NCBI GenBank assembly: GCA_018969165.1
Contig: JAGWYX010000047.1
Span: 1 to 11,316 of the forward strand
Reading direction: 5' to 3'
Length of the DNA: 11,316 nt
DNA from: Verrucomicrobiota bacterium
GTDB taxonomy: Bacteria; Verrucomicrobiota; Verrucomicrobiia; Limisphaerales; JAGWYX01
A program made the translations under genes and the position numbers. The first letter of the stretch is position 1; each line of letters starts with the position of its first letter. Below, one piece after another: positions 1-6,621 of this stretch. The notes beneath the pieces were generated by a model that worked only from the letters and a program-made list of their open reading frames with translations, had not been told where the DNA came from and did not search any database.

Positions 1-302
1 CGACCGGCGAGATCCAGCCGGAAAACCTGCCCGATTTCCAGATCGAAGCCCGGTTGCGAAAAAACCCCTCGCTGACCATTCCCAGCGATCAGTCCCTGGA
101 TGAACTCATGGCCAATTATGAGCGGGAAGTCGTGCTGACCATGCTCGAGCGCAATCACTTCAGCCTGACCAAGACCGCGGACCAGTTGAAACTCAGCCGG
201 CATGCCTTGCGCTACCGCATGCAGCGCCTGAACATCACCACCGACACTCCGTTGGAGGATGACACCGAACTGCCCTCCGGGAAGGAGTTGAGCCGATGCT
301 GA
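1..302 (+). CDS. C-terminal part of a sigma54-dependent, Fis-type transcriptional regulator (5' truncated)
   Basis: The reading frame is open from base 3 and ends at TGA 300-302, so only about the last 99 residues are here and the true start lies left of the window. The first residues (TGEIQPENLP) look like the end of the AAA+ sigma54-interaction domain, where a motif of the type 'I.PENLP' commonly precedes the linker. After a linker comes a helical segment (LDELMANYEREVVLTMLERN) and a Fis-type helix-turn-helix with 'KTADQLKLSRHALRYRMQRL'. Known of the family: such regulators activate RNA polymerase carrying sigma54, often as response regulators. Whether a receiver domain exists cannot be seen. 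The next gene overlaps its last codons by 7 bases, which suggests co-transcription and coupling. The targets are unknown; the downstream hopanoid genes are an obvious guess only. Confidence 0.88.
   Translation, partial: TGEIQPENLPDFQIEARLRKNPSLTIPSDQSLDELMANYEREVVLTMLERNHFSLTKTADQLKLSRHALRYRMQRLNITTDTPLEDDTELPSGKELSRC
281..287 (+). promoter_or_regulatory. Shine-Dalgarno site for the small membrane protein gene at 296
   Basis: GAAGGAG lies 8 bases before the ATG at 296, inside the 3' end of the upstream regulator gene. It is the clearest ribosome binding site in the window. It supports both the start at 296 and the reality of this otherwise unrecognised small gene. Confidence 0.7.
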
Positions 303-715
303 GTGTCAATTCCTTCCTCGCCCTGGGCGGCGACCTCGGCCTGGGCCCCTCCGGTCCCAGCGTTTCCCTTGGCCGCGGGACCGGTCTCATCGCGCAGGAA
401 TTGACCTGGATCATCGTCGCCGGCCTGGGCCTGATGATCCTCCTGTTCCTCTGGGCCAAATACCTTCGCCGCTCGGGCCGACCTCACCATCACTCCCATC
501 ACCACCACCGCTCCTCCGCCGCGCCAACCGCTCCCGCCGCGACCAGGAACGGAACCCAATCCGACGAAGACGACGGTCCCGACGCGCGCCACCATCGACA
601 TCGACGCCGTCGCCGGCGCCGCGAGCATCGCGGGCGAAATCCGACCCTGGCCGAGACCGGTGGTCTGCCCCCGTTGCGGCCCAGCGAGCCGCCTTCCTCG
701 CCCTCGCCGACTTGA
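296..715 (+). CDS. Small single-pass membrane protein with His-rich and Arg-rich tail, function unknown
   Basis: This encodes a 139-residue protein that I do not recognise as a named family. It has a Gly/Ser-rich N-terminal segment without charged clusters (about 1-35), one strong hydrophobic helix (about 36-54, TWIIVAGLGLMILLFLW) followed at once by K/R residues (KYLRR), then a low-complexity tail. The tail holds a histidine cluster at 64-71 (7 of 8 His), an acidic patch (DEDD, 90-93), a basic run of about seven arginines near 103-109, and a Pro-rich end containing NPTLAETGGLPP. The basic flank after the helix predicts an outside N-terminus and a cytoplasmic tail (positive-inside rule; inference). 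The gene overlaps the regulator by 7 bases, has a good Shine-Dalgarno, and ends 3 bases before hpnD, so it looks like a true member of the run. The His cluster could bind metal and the Arg run could bind nucleic acid or phospholipid; neither is shown. Confidence 0.7.
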   Translation: MLSVNSFLALGGDLGLGPSGPSVSLGRGTGLIAQELTWIIVAGLGLMILLFLWAKYLRRSGRPHHHSHHHHRSSAAPTAPAATRNGTQSDEDDGPDARHHRHRRRRRRREHRGRNPTLAETGGLPPLRPSEPPSSPSPT

Positions 716-718
716 TCC

Positions 719-1588
719 ATGCAAGTCAGCCCGACGATTACCCGCCGGAGCGCATCCAATCTGGCGCTGGCCTTCGTCCTGCTGCCCAGGACCCAGCGCC
801 AGAGCATGTCCGCCCTGTATGCCTTCTGCCGGCAGGTGGATGATGCCGCCGACGACCACGCGCTTCCAGCCCCGCAGCGGCGCGCGCGGCTGGCGGCCTG
901 GCGCGTCGATGTCCGGGCTGCCTGCGAAGGTGGAAGCCCGCAATTCCCGGTGAACCGGGAATTGCAGCCGGTGATCGCCCGCCACCGCTTGTCCTTCGAA
1001 CTGTTCGACGAGCTGATCCGGGGGGTGGAGATGGACCTGGACATCCAACGCTACGAGGATTACGAACATCTGGACCAGTACTGCTACCGGGTGGCATCGG
1101 TCGTGGGCCTGCTGAGCATCGAAATCCTCGGCTACCGCGATCCCCGCTGCCGCCAATACGCGGTGGACCTCGGCAAGGCCCTCCAACTGACCAATATCTT
1201 GCGCGATGTCCGCGTCGATGCCGAACGCGGCCGGATTTATCTGCCGCTGGCGCAATTGGCGCGCTCCGGCGTGCGCGAGGAGGAAATCCTCCGCTTCGAG
1301 TATTCCCCGCGGTTCGAAGCCCTGGCCCGCGGTGTCGCCGAACGCGCGCGGGATTTTTACCAGCGAGCCCGGCGCGCGCTCCCGGAGGTGGACCGCCGCT
1401 CGATGGCCACGCCTGAACTGATGGGCTCGGTCTATTGGCGGCTCTTGAGAAAACTCGAAGCCCGCCGCTTCGACGTGTTCGGTCCCACCCCGACCCGCCT
1501 GGGTCGCGCCCAGAAACTGCTCCTGATCTGCCGCACCTGGTATCGGCTCTCCTCCGGCGGCCTGGTGCCGAATTATGGCGTGCCTTGA
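719..1588 (+). CDS. hpnD: HpnD-type presqualene diphosphate/squalene synthase
   Basis: This 289-residue protein is a head-to-head prenyl synthase of the squalene/phytoene synthase family. Both Asp-rich Mg-diphosphate binding motifs are present: DDAAD at 41-45 within ALYAFCRQVDDAAD, and DVRVD at 163-167 within LTNILRDVRVDAERGRIYLP. The conserved middle helix YCYRVASVVG (121-130) is also intact, and the length is normal for the family. Members condense two farnesyl diphosphates to presqualene diphosphate; in the HpnCDE route HpnD does this first step and HpnC and HpnE complete squalene. Calling it HpnD rather than a one-enzyme squalene or phytoene synthase rests mainly on the linked HpnK, HpnG and cyclase genes and on overall resemblance. 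The start at 719 is 3 bases after the previous stop. The 3' end overlaps hpnK by 14 bases. It is probably cytoplasmic or membrane-peripheral. Confidence 0.87.
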   Translation: MQVSPTITRRSASNLALAFVLLPRTQRQSMSALYAFCRQVDDAADDHALPAPQRRARLAAWRVDVRAACEGGSPQFPVNRELQPVIARHRLSFELFDELIRGVEMDLDIQRYEDYEHLDQYCYRVASVVGLLSIEILGYRDPRCRQYAVDLGKALQLTNILRDVRVDAERGRIYLPLAQLARSGVREEEILRFEYSPRFEALARGVAERARDFYQRARRALPEVDRRSMATPELMGSVYWRLLRKLEARRFDVFGPTPTRLGRAQKLLLICRTWYRLSSGGLVPNYGVP

Positions 1589-2408
1589 CGCGGCCCGACG
1601 CCTGATCGTCAACGCCGACGATTTCGGCCGCTCCCGCTCGATCAATGCCGCGGTGATCCGCGCCCACCGCGAAGGCATCCTCACCACCGCCAGCCTGATG
1701 GTCAATGGGGCCGCCGCCGACGAGGCGGTCGAACTCGCCCGCCAGCATCCGCGCCTGGGCGTCGGCCTGCACCTGACCCTGGTCTGCGGCCGGTCCACGC
1801 TCAAGCCAACCCAGATTCCCGGCCTGGTGGATAATCACCACCACTTCAGCAACCGGCCCGTGCTCGCCGCCCTGCGTTACTTTCTCGACCGCGCTCTGCG
1901 GCACCAGCTCCGCCACGAAATCGACGCCCAGGTCCGGAAGTTCGGCACCACCGGCCTGCCCCTCGACCACCTGAATGGCCACCTGCACCTCCACCTCCAC
2001 CCGACGGTCTTCAGCCTCCTCCGCCACCATGCGGCTGACTGGAAGCTCTCCCGGATGCGCCTGACGCGCGACCGTTTCTGGCTCAACGCCCGCCTGGCCT
2101 CCGGCCGCTGGCTGTACCGGATCAGCCACGCGGTGATCTTCACCTGGCTGGCCGCCCGCAGCCGGCCCGCATTGAACCAGTTGGGCGTCCAGCATCCCCG
2201 CGTGGTGTTTGGGTTGCTCCAGGATGGCCGGGTCGATGAGCGCTACGTCCTGAACCTGCTCCCCCACTTGCCGGGTGGCGATTCGGAGCTTTACTCCCAT
2301 CCTTCCCTGGACGAGTCTCGCACTGAGTTCGAGGCGCTGATCAGCCCGCGTGTAAAGGGGCTGATCGATCGGCTCGGGATCCAACTGATCCGCTACCAGG
2401 ATTTGTGA
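1575..2408 (+). CDS. hpnK: HpnK-like YdjC-family carbohydrate deacetylase (hopanoid-associated)
   Basis: This 277-residue protein belongs to the YdjC/ChbG deacetylase family. Visible motifs are NADDFG at 13-18 (metal-binding Asp pair), GVGLHLTL at 62-69 with His66, DHLNGHLHLHLHP at 131-143 (metal and catalytic histidines), and SELYSHP near 237-243. Family members remove N-acetyl groups from amino sugars using a divalent metal. HpnK is the branch recurrently found in hopanoid clusters, where its substrate is not firmly known. The start ATG 1575 lies inside the end of hpnD (14-base overlap) without a clear Shine-Dalgarno, so translation is probably coupled. It ends one base before the small EamA protein gene. 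The HpnK assignment over generic YdjC rests on context. All key residues appear intact. Confidence 0.87.
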   Translation: MACLDAARRLIVNADDFGRSRSINAAVIRAHREGILTTASLMVNGAAADEAVELARQHPRLGVGLHLTLVCGRSTLKPTQIPGLVDNHHHFSNRPVLAALRYFLDRALRHQLRHEIDAQVRKFGTTGLPLDHLNGHLHLHLHPTVFSLLRHHAADWKLSRMRLTRDRFWLNARLASGRWLYRISHAVIFTWLAARSRPALNQLGVQHPRVVFGLLQDGRVDERYVLNLLPHLPGGDSELYSHPSLDESRTEFEALISPRVKGLIDRLGIQLIRYQDL

Positions 2409-2409
2409 T

Positions 2410-2844
2410 ATGTTCAAGCTGCTGCTCATCCTCCTCGTCGGCCTGGTCTTCGAATCCACCGGCGTCGTGCTCCTGAAGAAGGGCATGGCCCGGATCGGCC
2501 CGGTGCACGCGGTGACTGCCGGCGAAGTGGCGCGTGTCCTGCGCGCCGGGGTGACCAATCCCTCGATTCTCCTGGGCGTGTTTTTCGAGGCCCTTTTCTT
2601 CGCCTGTCTGCTGGTCCTGATGTCCCGGAGCGACATCAGCTTCCTCTGGCCGCTGACGGGGTTGAGTTTCGTCTTCGCCACCTTCGCCGCCATCTGGTTT
2701 CTCCACGAACGGGTCGCGCCGCTGCGCTGGGTGGGAGTCGTGCTGATCATGCTCGGCGCCGCCCTGATCAGTTACACCGAGCAGGTGAAGGAGAAGCCCC
2801 CGCTCGGACCCGCGGCCGCGCCGGACGAAACGCCCAGACCATAG
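2410..2844 (+). CDS. Half-size EamA/DMT-superfamily transporter (SMR/ArnE-F-like)
   Basis: This 144-residue membrane protein has four predicted helices, at about 4-24, 52-72, 76-98 and 104-123, ending in a Pro/Glu-rich soluble tail. It fits a single EamA repeat: Glu15 in helix 1 within FESTGVVLLKKGM, and the end pattern HERVAPLRWVGVVLIMLG with Glu100 before the last helix, as in DMT-superfamily members. Such half-size proteins work as dimers; examples are SMR drug exporters and the ArnE/ArnF subunits that flip aminoarabinose-undecaprenyl phosphate. Starting one base after hpnK, it is the last gene of the + strand hopanoid run. By inference it could flip or export a lipid or glycolipid that HpnK modifies. 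The substrate cannot be read from sequence. Confidence 0.8.
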   Translation: MFKLLLILLVGLVFESTGVVLLKKGMARIGPVHAVTAGEVARVLRAGVTNPSILLGVFFEALFFACLLVLMSRSDISFLWPLTGLSFVFATFAAIWFLHERVAPLRWVGVVLIMLGAALISYTEQVKEKPPLGPAAAPDETPRP

Positions 2845-2957
2845 CGGTTTCTTGAAAAATTGTTCACGGGTTGACGCAAGTCATGGGTTTCAATTAGCGA
2901 CTGCCAGGAGAAGGAAATTTTATCGCTTCACCCAGGGAAACAGAGTAAAGAGAAAGT
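2845..2957 (+). promoter_or_regulatory. AT-richer spacer before the ATPase-like ORF; weak promoter candidate
   Basis: This spacer is visibly richer in A/T than its surroundings. It contains TTGACG (2871-2876), a fair -35 element, but nothing close to TATAAT at the proper distance (TTAGCG at 2894-2899 is poor). A small inverted repeat TGAC-GCAA-GTCA lies at about 2872-2883, and TTGAAA/TTTCAA arms lie at 2852-2857 and 2888-2893. A purine-rich Shine-Dalgarno-like stretch at 2906-2915 has no ATG, GTG or TTG start at a usable distance. I see no convincing terminator for the upstream hopanoid run. The spacer may be the left edge of an imported segment. Confidence 0.25.
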
Positions 2958-3767
2958 GTGATACGCAACCTTTCGGTTGAACGGTTCAAATCGCTGGTCA
3001 AGGTGGACAGCCTTGAGCTGGGGCGGATCAACGTGTTCATCGGCGCCAATGGCAGCGGCAAAAGCAACCTGTTGGAGGCTCTGGGTGTGTTGAGTGCCGC
3101 GGCATTCGGGCGAGTGGATGACGAAACCCTGCTGCGCCGTGGTGTTCGGCCTGGCGTGCCGCGCCTTTACAAGACGGCCTTTCCCATGAGGTCGGGGGTA
3201 CCACATATCTTCTTCGGCGCAACGACCGAATCGGGAGCAACACTGGAAGTCACGCTCTGGAACCCCATCGACAACCCCAGTCCGGCTTGGCGGTTCAAGA
3301 CGGAAAAACTGTTGAGGAATTATACCGAGGAGGTCGTCACTCGTTCCACCACCACTACCGGCAAGCACAACCAGGAGCAGGGGCTGGCGGCGTTGCAAAC
3401 CGTCAACCTCAAACCTGGTGATGCGGTACTCTTATTGATGGACCAACTGCGTCACTACAGCATCCATTGCCCGAACACGCCAAAAAGCACCGAGGCTTGG
3501 GTGGTCGCTGCGTTATTTCCGAGCGACCGGGCGATGCACCAGCAGGTTGAGTGCTATACCCACCCGGAATCGCGGCTCGGGCAGCAGCCAAAAAGCAAGC
3601 GGATCCGTAAAAAGAAGCGTGATTACGAAGCTCATGCCACGGATTTGAAAAACGCTTGGAGCAGATTGGTTGCTCCCGGAGCTTTGGGGGAAGCCAGGCG
3701 GTTTCAAGATGAGTTTTTGGCGACGCTGGCAACCGTGGATGCCCAGCGGCACAACCGCCAAGTGTAA
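2958..3767 (+). CDS. Chimeric or truncated AAA (RecF/OLD-like) ATPase ORF, probable defence-locus remnant
   Basis: The 269-residue frame starts with GTG; an in-frame TAA at 2946-2948 leaves no room for an earlier start. Residues 1-175 look like the N-terminal half of an AAA_21/AAA_15 ATPase: an N-terminal strand of the type IRNLSVERFKSL, then Walker A GANGSGKS at 29-36, then NLLEALGVLSAAA. An intact protein of this kind would go on to a signature motif, Walker B (LLLDEPE-like) and a C-terminal His. None of these is present. After CPNTP (171-175, about base 3480) the sequence becomes STEAWVVAALFP, a Lys/Arg-rich stretch (KSKRIRKKKRDYE) and a helical end (EARRFQDEFLATL). From memory this second part resembles a small partner protein encoded beside such ATPases; I could not verify this. 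It is therefore probably an internal-deletion fusion and inactive as an ATPase. Base composition is less GC-rich than the flanks, consistent with transfer. Confidence 0.65.
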   Translation: MIRNLSVERFKSLVKVDSLELGRINVFIGANGSGKSNLLEALGVLSAAAFGRVDDETLLRRGVRPGVPRLYKTAFPMRSGVPHIFFGATTESGATLEVTLWNPIDNPSPAWRFKTEKLLRNYTEEVVTRSTTTTGKHNQEQGLAALQTVNLKPGDAVLLLMDQLRHYSIHCPNTPKSTEAWVVAALFPSDRAMHQQVECYTHPESRLGQQPKSKRIRKKKRDYEAHATDLKNAWSRLVAPGALGEARRFQDEFLATLATVDAQRHNRQV

Positions 3768-3810
3768 TGCGCGAAGACGGCGTTGGATCTGGACGGCAAA
3801 GCCGACTCGG

Positions 3811-4470
3811 CTACTCCCGGGCTGGGAGCACAAGGAGGAGCACGCGAGCGAGCGACTCCGCCGCCGCTCGGCACTGGCGTTGGAGCTTCAGTAGGGATCG
3901 GATGCGGCCGGGAGACCTGAAGAGCGCGCCGGCCAGCTTGAGGTAGTTCATCCGCCGGGAGCGGGTCATGAGCCGGTTGAAATCAAGCGGCAGATCCTCG
4001 TCCGCCGTGTCGGAGATCACCCGGACAGTGGCGCTCGGGATGTGGTGGCCGCGGCACACCTCACGCACCACGCCGGATTCCATCTCGACCGCATCGGCGC
4101 GCGCCGATTGCCAGGCCGCGCCTTTTTCCCTTGCCGTGCTGAAAATGCGATCGGCGCAGAGGAACTGGGCCGGGATGGCACCCGCAGACTCGAGGGCGGG
4201 GGTGAACGGGAATCCCGGATCGGCGTTAAACAGGACGGTGCCGATCGTCAAGCCGGGTCGGAGCGCGCCGGTGAAACCGCAACTGAAAACGAACCGGGGA
4301 GGGGGGGCGATGGCCGGGTGGATGGCGGACCGGGCGTTCGCCTGGCCGATGCCGGTGAGGAGGACCTCCACGTCGCGGCGCGCGCGGGTCTGCCGGCGGA
4401 ACGGCGCCGCTTCCTCCGGCAAGGCAAAGCAGACAAGGATGCGATCAGGCCGCGGCGGTGGTGCTGGCAT
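3811..4470 (-). CDS. hpnG: HpnG, hopanoid-associated phosphorylase (MTA/SAH nucleosidase-like)
   Basis: This 219-residue protein belongs to the purine nucleoside phosphorylase/nucleosidase superfamily. Residues 10-24 (RILVCFALPEEAAPF) form the first strand with the typical Glu pair. GIGQANA lies at 40-46, SCGFTGAL at 63-70, the VEMES nucleoside-binding motif at 128-132, and SDTADEDLPLDF at 153-164 with Asp154 as candidate general acid. HpnG acts after HpnH has made adenosylhopane and releases adenine to give a ribosylhopane intermediate for bacteriohopanetetrol-type side chains. The ATG at 4470 lies 26 bases inside the 3' end of the cyclase gene, implying coupled expression. The 3' end converges on the ATPase-like ORF with a 43-base gap. 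It could instead be an ordinary MTA/SAH or futalosine nucleosidase, but its pairing with the cyclase favours HpnG. Confidence 0.85.
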   Translation of the reverse strand: MPAPPPRPDRILVCFALPEEAAPFRRQTRARRDVEVLLTGIGQANARSAIHPAIAPPPRFVFSCGFTGALRPGLTIGTVLFNADPGFPFTPALESAGAIPAQFLCADRIFSTAREKGAAWQSARADAVEMESGVVREVCRGHHIPSATVRVISDTADEDLPLDFNRLMTRSRRMNYLKLAGALFRSPGRIRSLLKLQRQCRAAAESLARVLLLVLPARE

Positions 4471-6487
4471 GGAAAGCGGCCGCGGGTTCCGGGCGCGGGG
4501 CCGGCTTGGGCTTCGCGGTCTGCGGCAGGCATTTGCGGTAAGTGGCCAGGGCCAGCAGCGGCCACGTGTTGCGGTAGATGTCGTATTTCAGGTAAAAGAC
4601 GCGGGGGAATCCGGTGCCGGTGGTTTCGAGTTCAGTCCAGGAGCCGTCGGGGTTCTGGGCGCGCAGGAGGTACTCGACGCCGCGCAGCAGGCTGGGGCGT
4701 TGGGGATCGTCGAAGGCGCACAGGCCCATGACGGCCCAGGCGGTTTGGGAGGCGGTGCTGGGGCCCTGGCCTTTGAAGACGGGGTCTTCGTAGGTATTGC
4801 AGCGTTCACCCCAGCCGCCGTCCGCGCGTTGAATGCTCTCCAGCCAGGCGCGGGCCTTGAGGAGCCAGGGCTGCTGCATGTCCAATCCCAGGGCGCGCAT
4901 CCCGCGCAGGACCTGCCAGGTGCCGTAGATGTAATTGACACCCCAGCGCCCGTACCATGAGCCATCCGGTTCCTGATGATCGCGGATGAACTGAAGCGCC
5001 TTCTGAATCTGCGGGTGCTGCAGCTCGAAGCCTTCGTAGCCCAGCAGCTCCAGGATGCGCGCCGTAATGTCGGCGCATTCCGGATCCAGCATCGCGTTGT
5101 GGTCGGCAAACGGCACCTTCTCCAGGATGCCCTTGGTGCAGTCCTTGTCGAACGCGGCCCACCCGCCGTCTTTGCACTGGAAGGTCAGCATCCATTTCAA
5201 CCCGCGCTGAAAACTCTCGTCGCGTCGGCGCGGCTTGTTGGTCGGGACCTTCCGCAGCGCCAGCAGCACCATGGCGGTGTCATCCACGTCCGGGTTCCAC
5301 TGGTTGGCGAACTCGAAGACCCAGCCGCTGGGTTCGACCCGGGCGGGGTTCTTGTAGCACCAATCCCCGCGGAAACGGATCTCGCGGTCGATCAGCCAAT
5401 CCGTGGCGCGCTGGAGGGCGGGATGGTCGGCCGGCAGGCCCGACTCCTGGAGGCAGATCACCGCGATGGCGGTGTCCCAGACGGGCGAGAAACACGGCTC
5501 GAGGTGGACGCTGGTCGCGGTTTCGTGTTCGAGCTTTTTCAATTCGCGCTCGGCGCGGAGGACCTGGGGATGATCGTCGGGGTATCCCAGTGCCTTGAGG
5601 GCGATCAACGAGTTGAGCATCGCGGGAAAAATGGCCGCCAGGCCGTCGGTCCCTTCGAGGCGTTCGAGCATCCATTGCTCGGCCTTTTTGAGCGCGCGTT
5701 TGCGGAACGGATGGACGCGGTGCTGCGCGAACCATTCGGCGAACTTGTGCAATTTGTCGAGCCAGAGGAAGAAATTGCGCCAGGTGAACCACTCGGGATC
5801 GCGGGGGATCGCCAGGTCGCGTTCGTGGTAGCCCTCCGGGTAGAGTTCGTCAAGGGCGACGGCCGGCTGCAACGGGCGGGTCGGTTTGAAGTGGTTAATG
5901 ATCGCCAGGGGCACGAGCATCGACCGGCTCCACGAACTCATTTCGTTGAAATTCACATAAAACCACTTGCCGATGAGGATCACCTCGCACGGGATCGTCG
6001 GGACGTATTCCCAGGGAAACAGCCCCAGCAACGCCAGGTAGAGCTTGGAGAAGGTGTTCATTCGGGGCACCCCGCCCATGCTCAACGCCGCGGCGCGCGC
6101 CCGCAGCATGCGCGGGTCGGTCACCGGCACGCCCGCCAGCTTGAGGGCCAGGTAGGCCTTGACCGTGGCGTTGACCTCGGACGGACCGCCGTAGTAGATG
6201 TTCCAGCCGCCGTCCGGGAGTTGCATGGAGAAGATGTGGTGGACCGCTTTGCGTTGCCAGCTTTCGTCCACGCGCCCGTTCCAGTGATGGTAGGCGACCA
6301 TGTCGGTGACCAGCGTCGAGTCCACCATCAGTTCGCCTACCCAGTAACCCTCTGTGTGTTGGATGCCGAGCAAATGCCGTTGCGAACGCTGGATCGCAGC
6401 GTCCAATGCCCCCAGCCGCGGCCGGTCCGGAAACTCATCGGGGACCGGCGCGGGACGGTTTGCAACTGGCGCGGATTCACTCAACAT
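4445..6487 (-). CDS. shc: Squalene-hopene cyclase
   Basis: This 680-residue protein, from the chosen ATG at 6487, cyclises squalene to hopene/hopanol at the membrane. The catalytic DVDDTA motif is at 400-405 (Asp402 corresponds to the protonating Asp of DXDDTA). Several QW repeats (QLPDGGW, QCKDGGW, QEPDGSW, QRADGGW, QNPDGSW) and the GRWGVNYIYGTW signature are intact. Length is normal for bacterial cyclases. Start choice: the frame stays open back to 6646, but the extra N-terminal residues are low-complexity and run into metG. ATG 6487 lies just upstream of the first conserved sequence (ALDAAIQRSQRHLLGIQ). GTG 6505, with AGGGGG about 7 bases upstream, is a good alternative giving six more residues. 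The C-terminal tail is Pro/Ala-rich. It forms an operon with hpnG, which it overlaps. Confidence 0.95.
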   Translation of the reverse strand: MLSESAPVANRPAPVPDEFPDRPRLGALDAAIQRSQRHLLGIQHTEGYWVGELMVDSTLVTDMVAYHHWNGRVDESWQRKAVHHIFSMQLPDGGWNIYYGGPSEVNATVKAYLALKLAGVPVTDPRMLRARAAALSMGGVPRMNTFSKLYLALLGLFPWEYVPTIPCEVILIGKWFYVNFNEMSSWSRSMLVPLAIINHFKPTRPLQPAVALDELYPEGYHERDLAIPRDPEWFTWRNFFLWLDKLHKFAEWFAQHRVHPFRKRALKKAEQWMLERLEGTDGLAAIFPAMLNSLIALKALGYPDDHPQVLRAERELKKLEHETATSVHLEPCFSPVWDTAIAVICLQESGLPADHPALQRATDWLIDREIRFRGDWCYKNPARVEPSGWVFEFANQWNPDVDDTAMVLLALRKVPTNKPRRRDESFQRGLKWMLTFQCKDGGWAAFDKDCTKGILEKVPFADHNAMLDPECADITARILELLGYEGFELQHPQIQKALQFIRDHQEPDGSWYGRWGVNYIYGTWQVLRGMRALGLDMQQPWLLKARAWLESIQRADGGWGERCNTYEDPVFKGQGPSTASQTAWAVMGLCAFDDPQRPSLLRGVEYLLRAQNPDGSWTELETTGTGFPRVFYLKYDIYRNTWPLLALATYRKCLPQTAKPKPAPRPEPAAAFHASTTAAA

Positions 6488-6621
6488 GCCGGCTAATCTG
6501 GGCACGAGCCTTCCCCCTGTAAAGCTCTTTGTCATGGACGCCGCCGTTTGGACCGCCGCCAGGCGGCCCGGGGACGGGGAAGATTTGCCTTTGGCCCTCG
6601 GGTGCGGCAGACTGGCGGCCG
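6488..6621. promoter_or_regulatory. Divergent spacer between the cyclase operon and metG
   Basis: This 134-base spacer separates the diverging shc-hpnG operon (-) and metG (+), so both promoters are expected here. I see no strong -35/-10 pair for either direction. The purine-rich stretch read on the minus strand at about 6508-6517 is a possible ribosome binding site for a GTG start of the cyclase at 6505. The rest is GC-rich with short imperfect inverted repeats of GCCGCC/GGCGGC type that are unremarkable at this composition. Confidence 0.35.

Noticed and set aside
212..1804. Long open frame on the minus strand (530 codons)
   Set aside because: It lies opposite the small membrane protein, hpnD and hpnK, is of biased composition, and shows no family motif. 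It is a GC-rich antisense shadow.
738..2750. Long open frame on the minus strand (670 codons)
   Set aside because: It lies antisense to hpnD, hpnK and the EamA gene, all of which have clear motifs. The translated protein is low-complexity without a recognisable domain.
2906..2961. Possible leader peptide: strong Shine-Dalgarno-like AGGAGAAGGA followed by a short frame whose TGA (2959-2961) overlaps the GTG start at 2958
   Set aside because: The only possible initiation codon at proper spacing is ATT, which is very rare. The purine stretch is more simply chance or a relic.
3814..3828. Hairpin CTCCC/GGGAG between the converging genes
   Set aside because: It has a five-base stem, lies inside the hpnG coding end and has no T run on either side, so it is not a supportable bidirectional terminator.
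4976..6496. Open frame on the plus strand (506 codons)
   Set aside because: It lies antisense to the squalene-hopene cyclase, whose QW repeats and DVDDTA motif prove the other strand.
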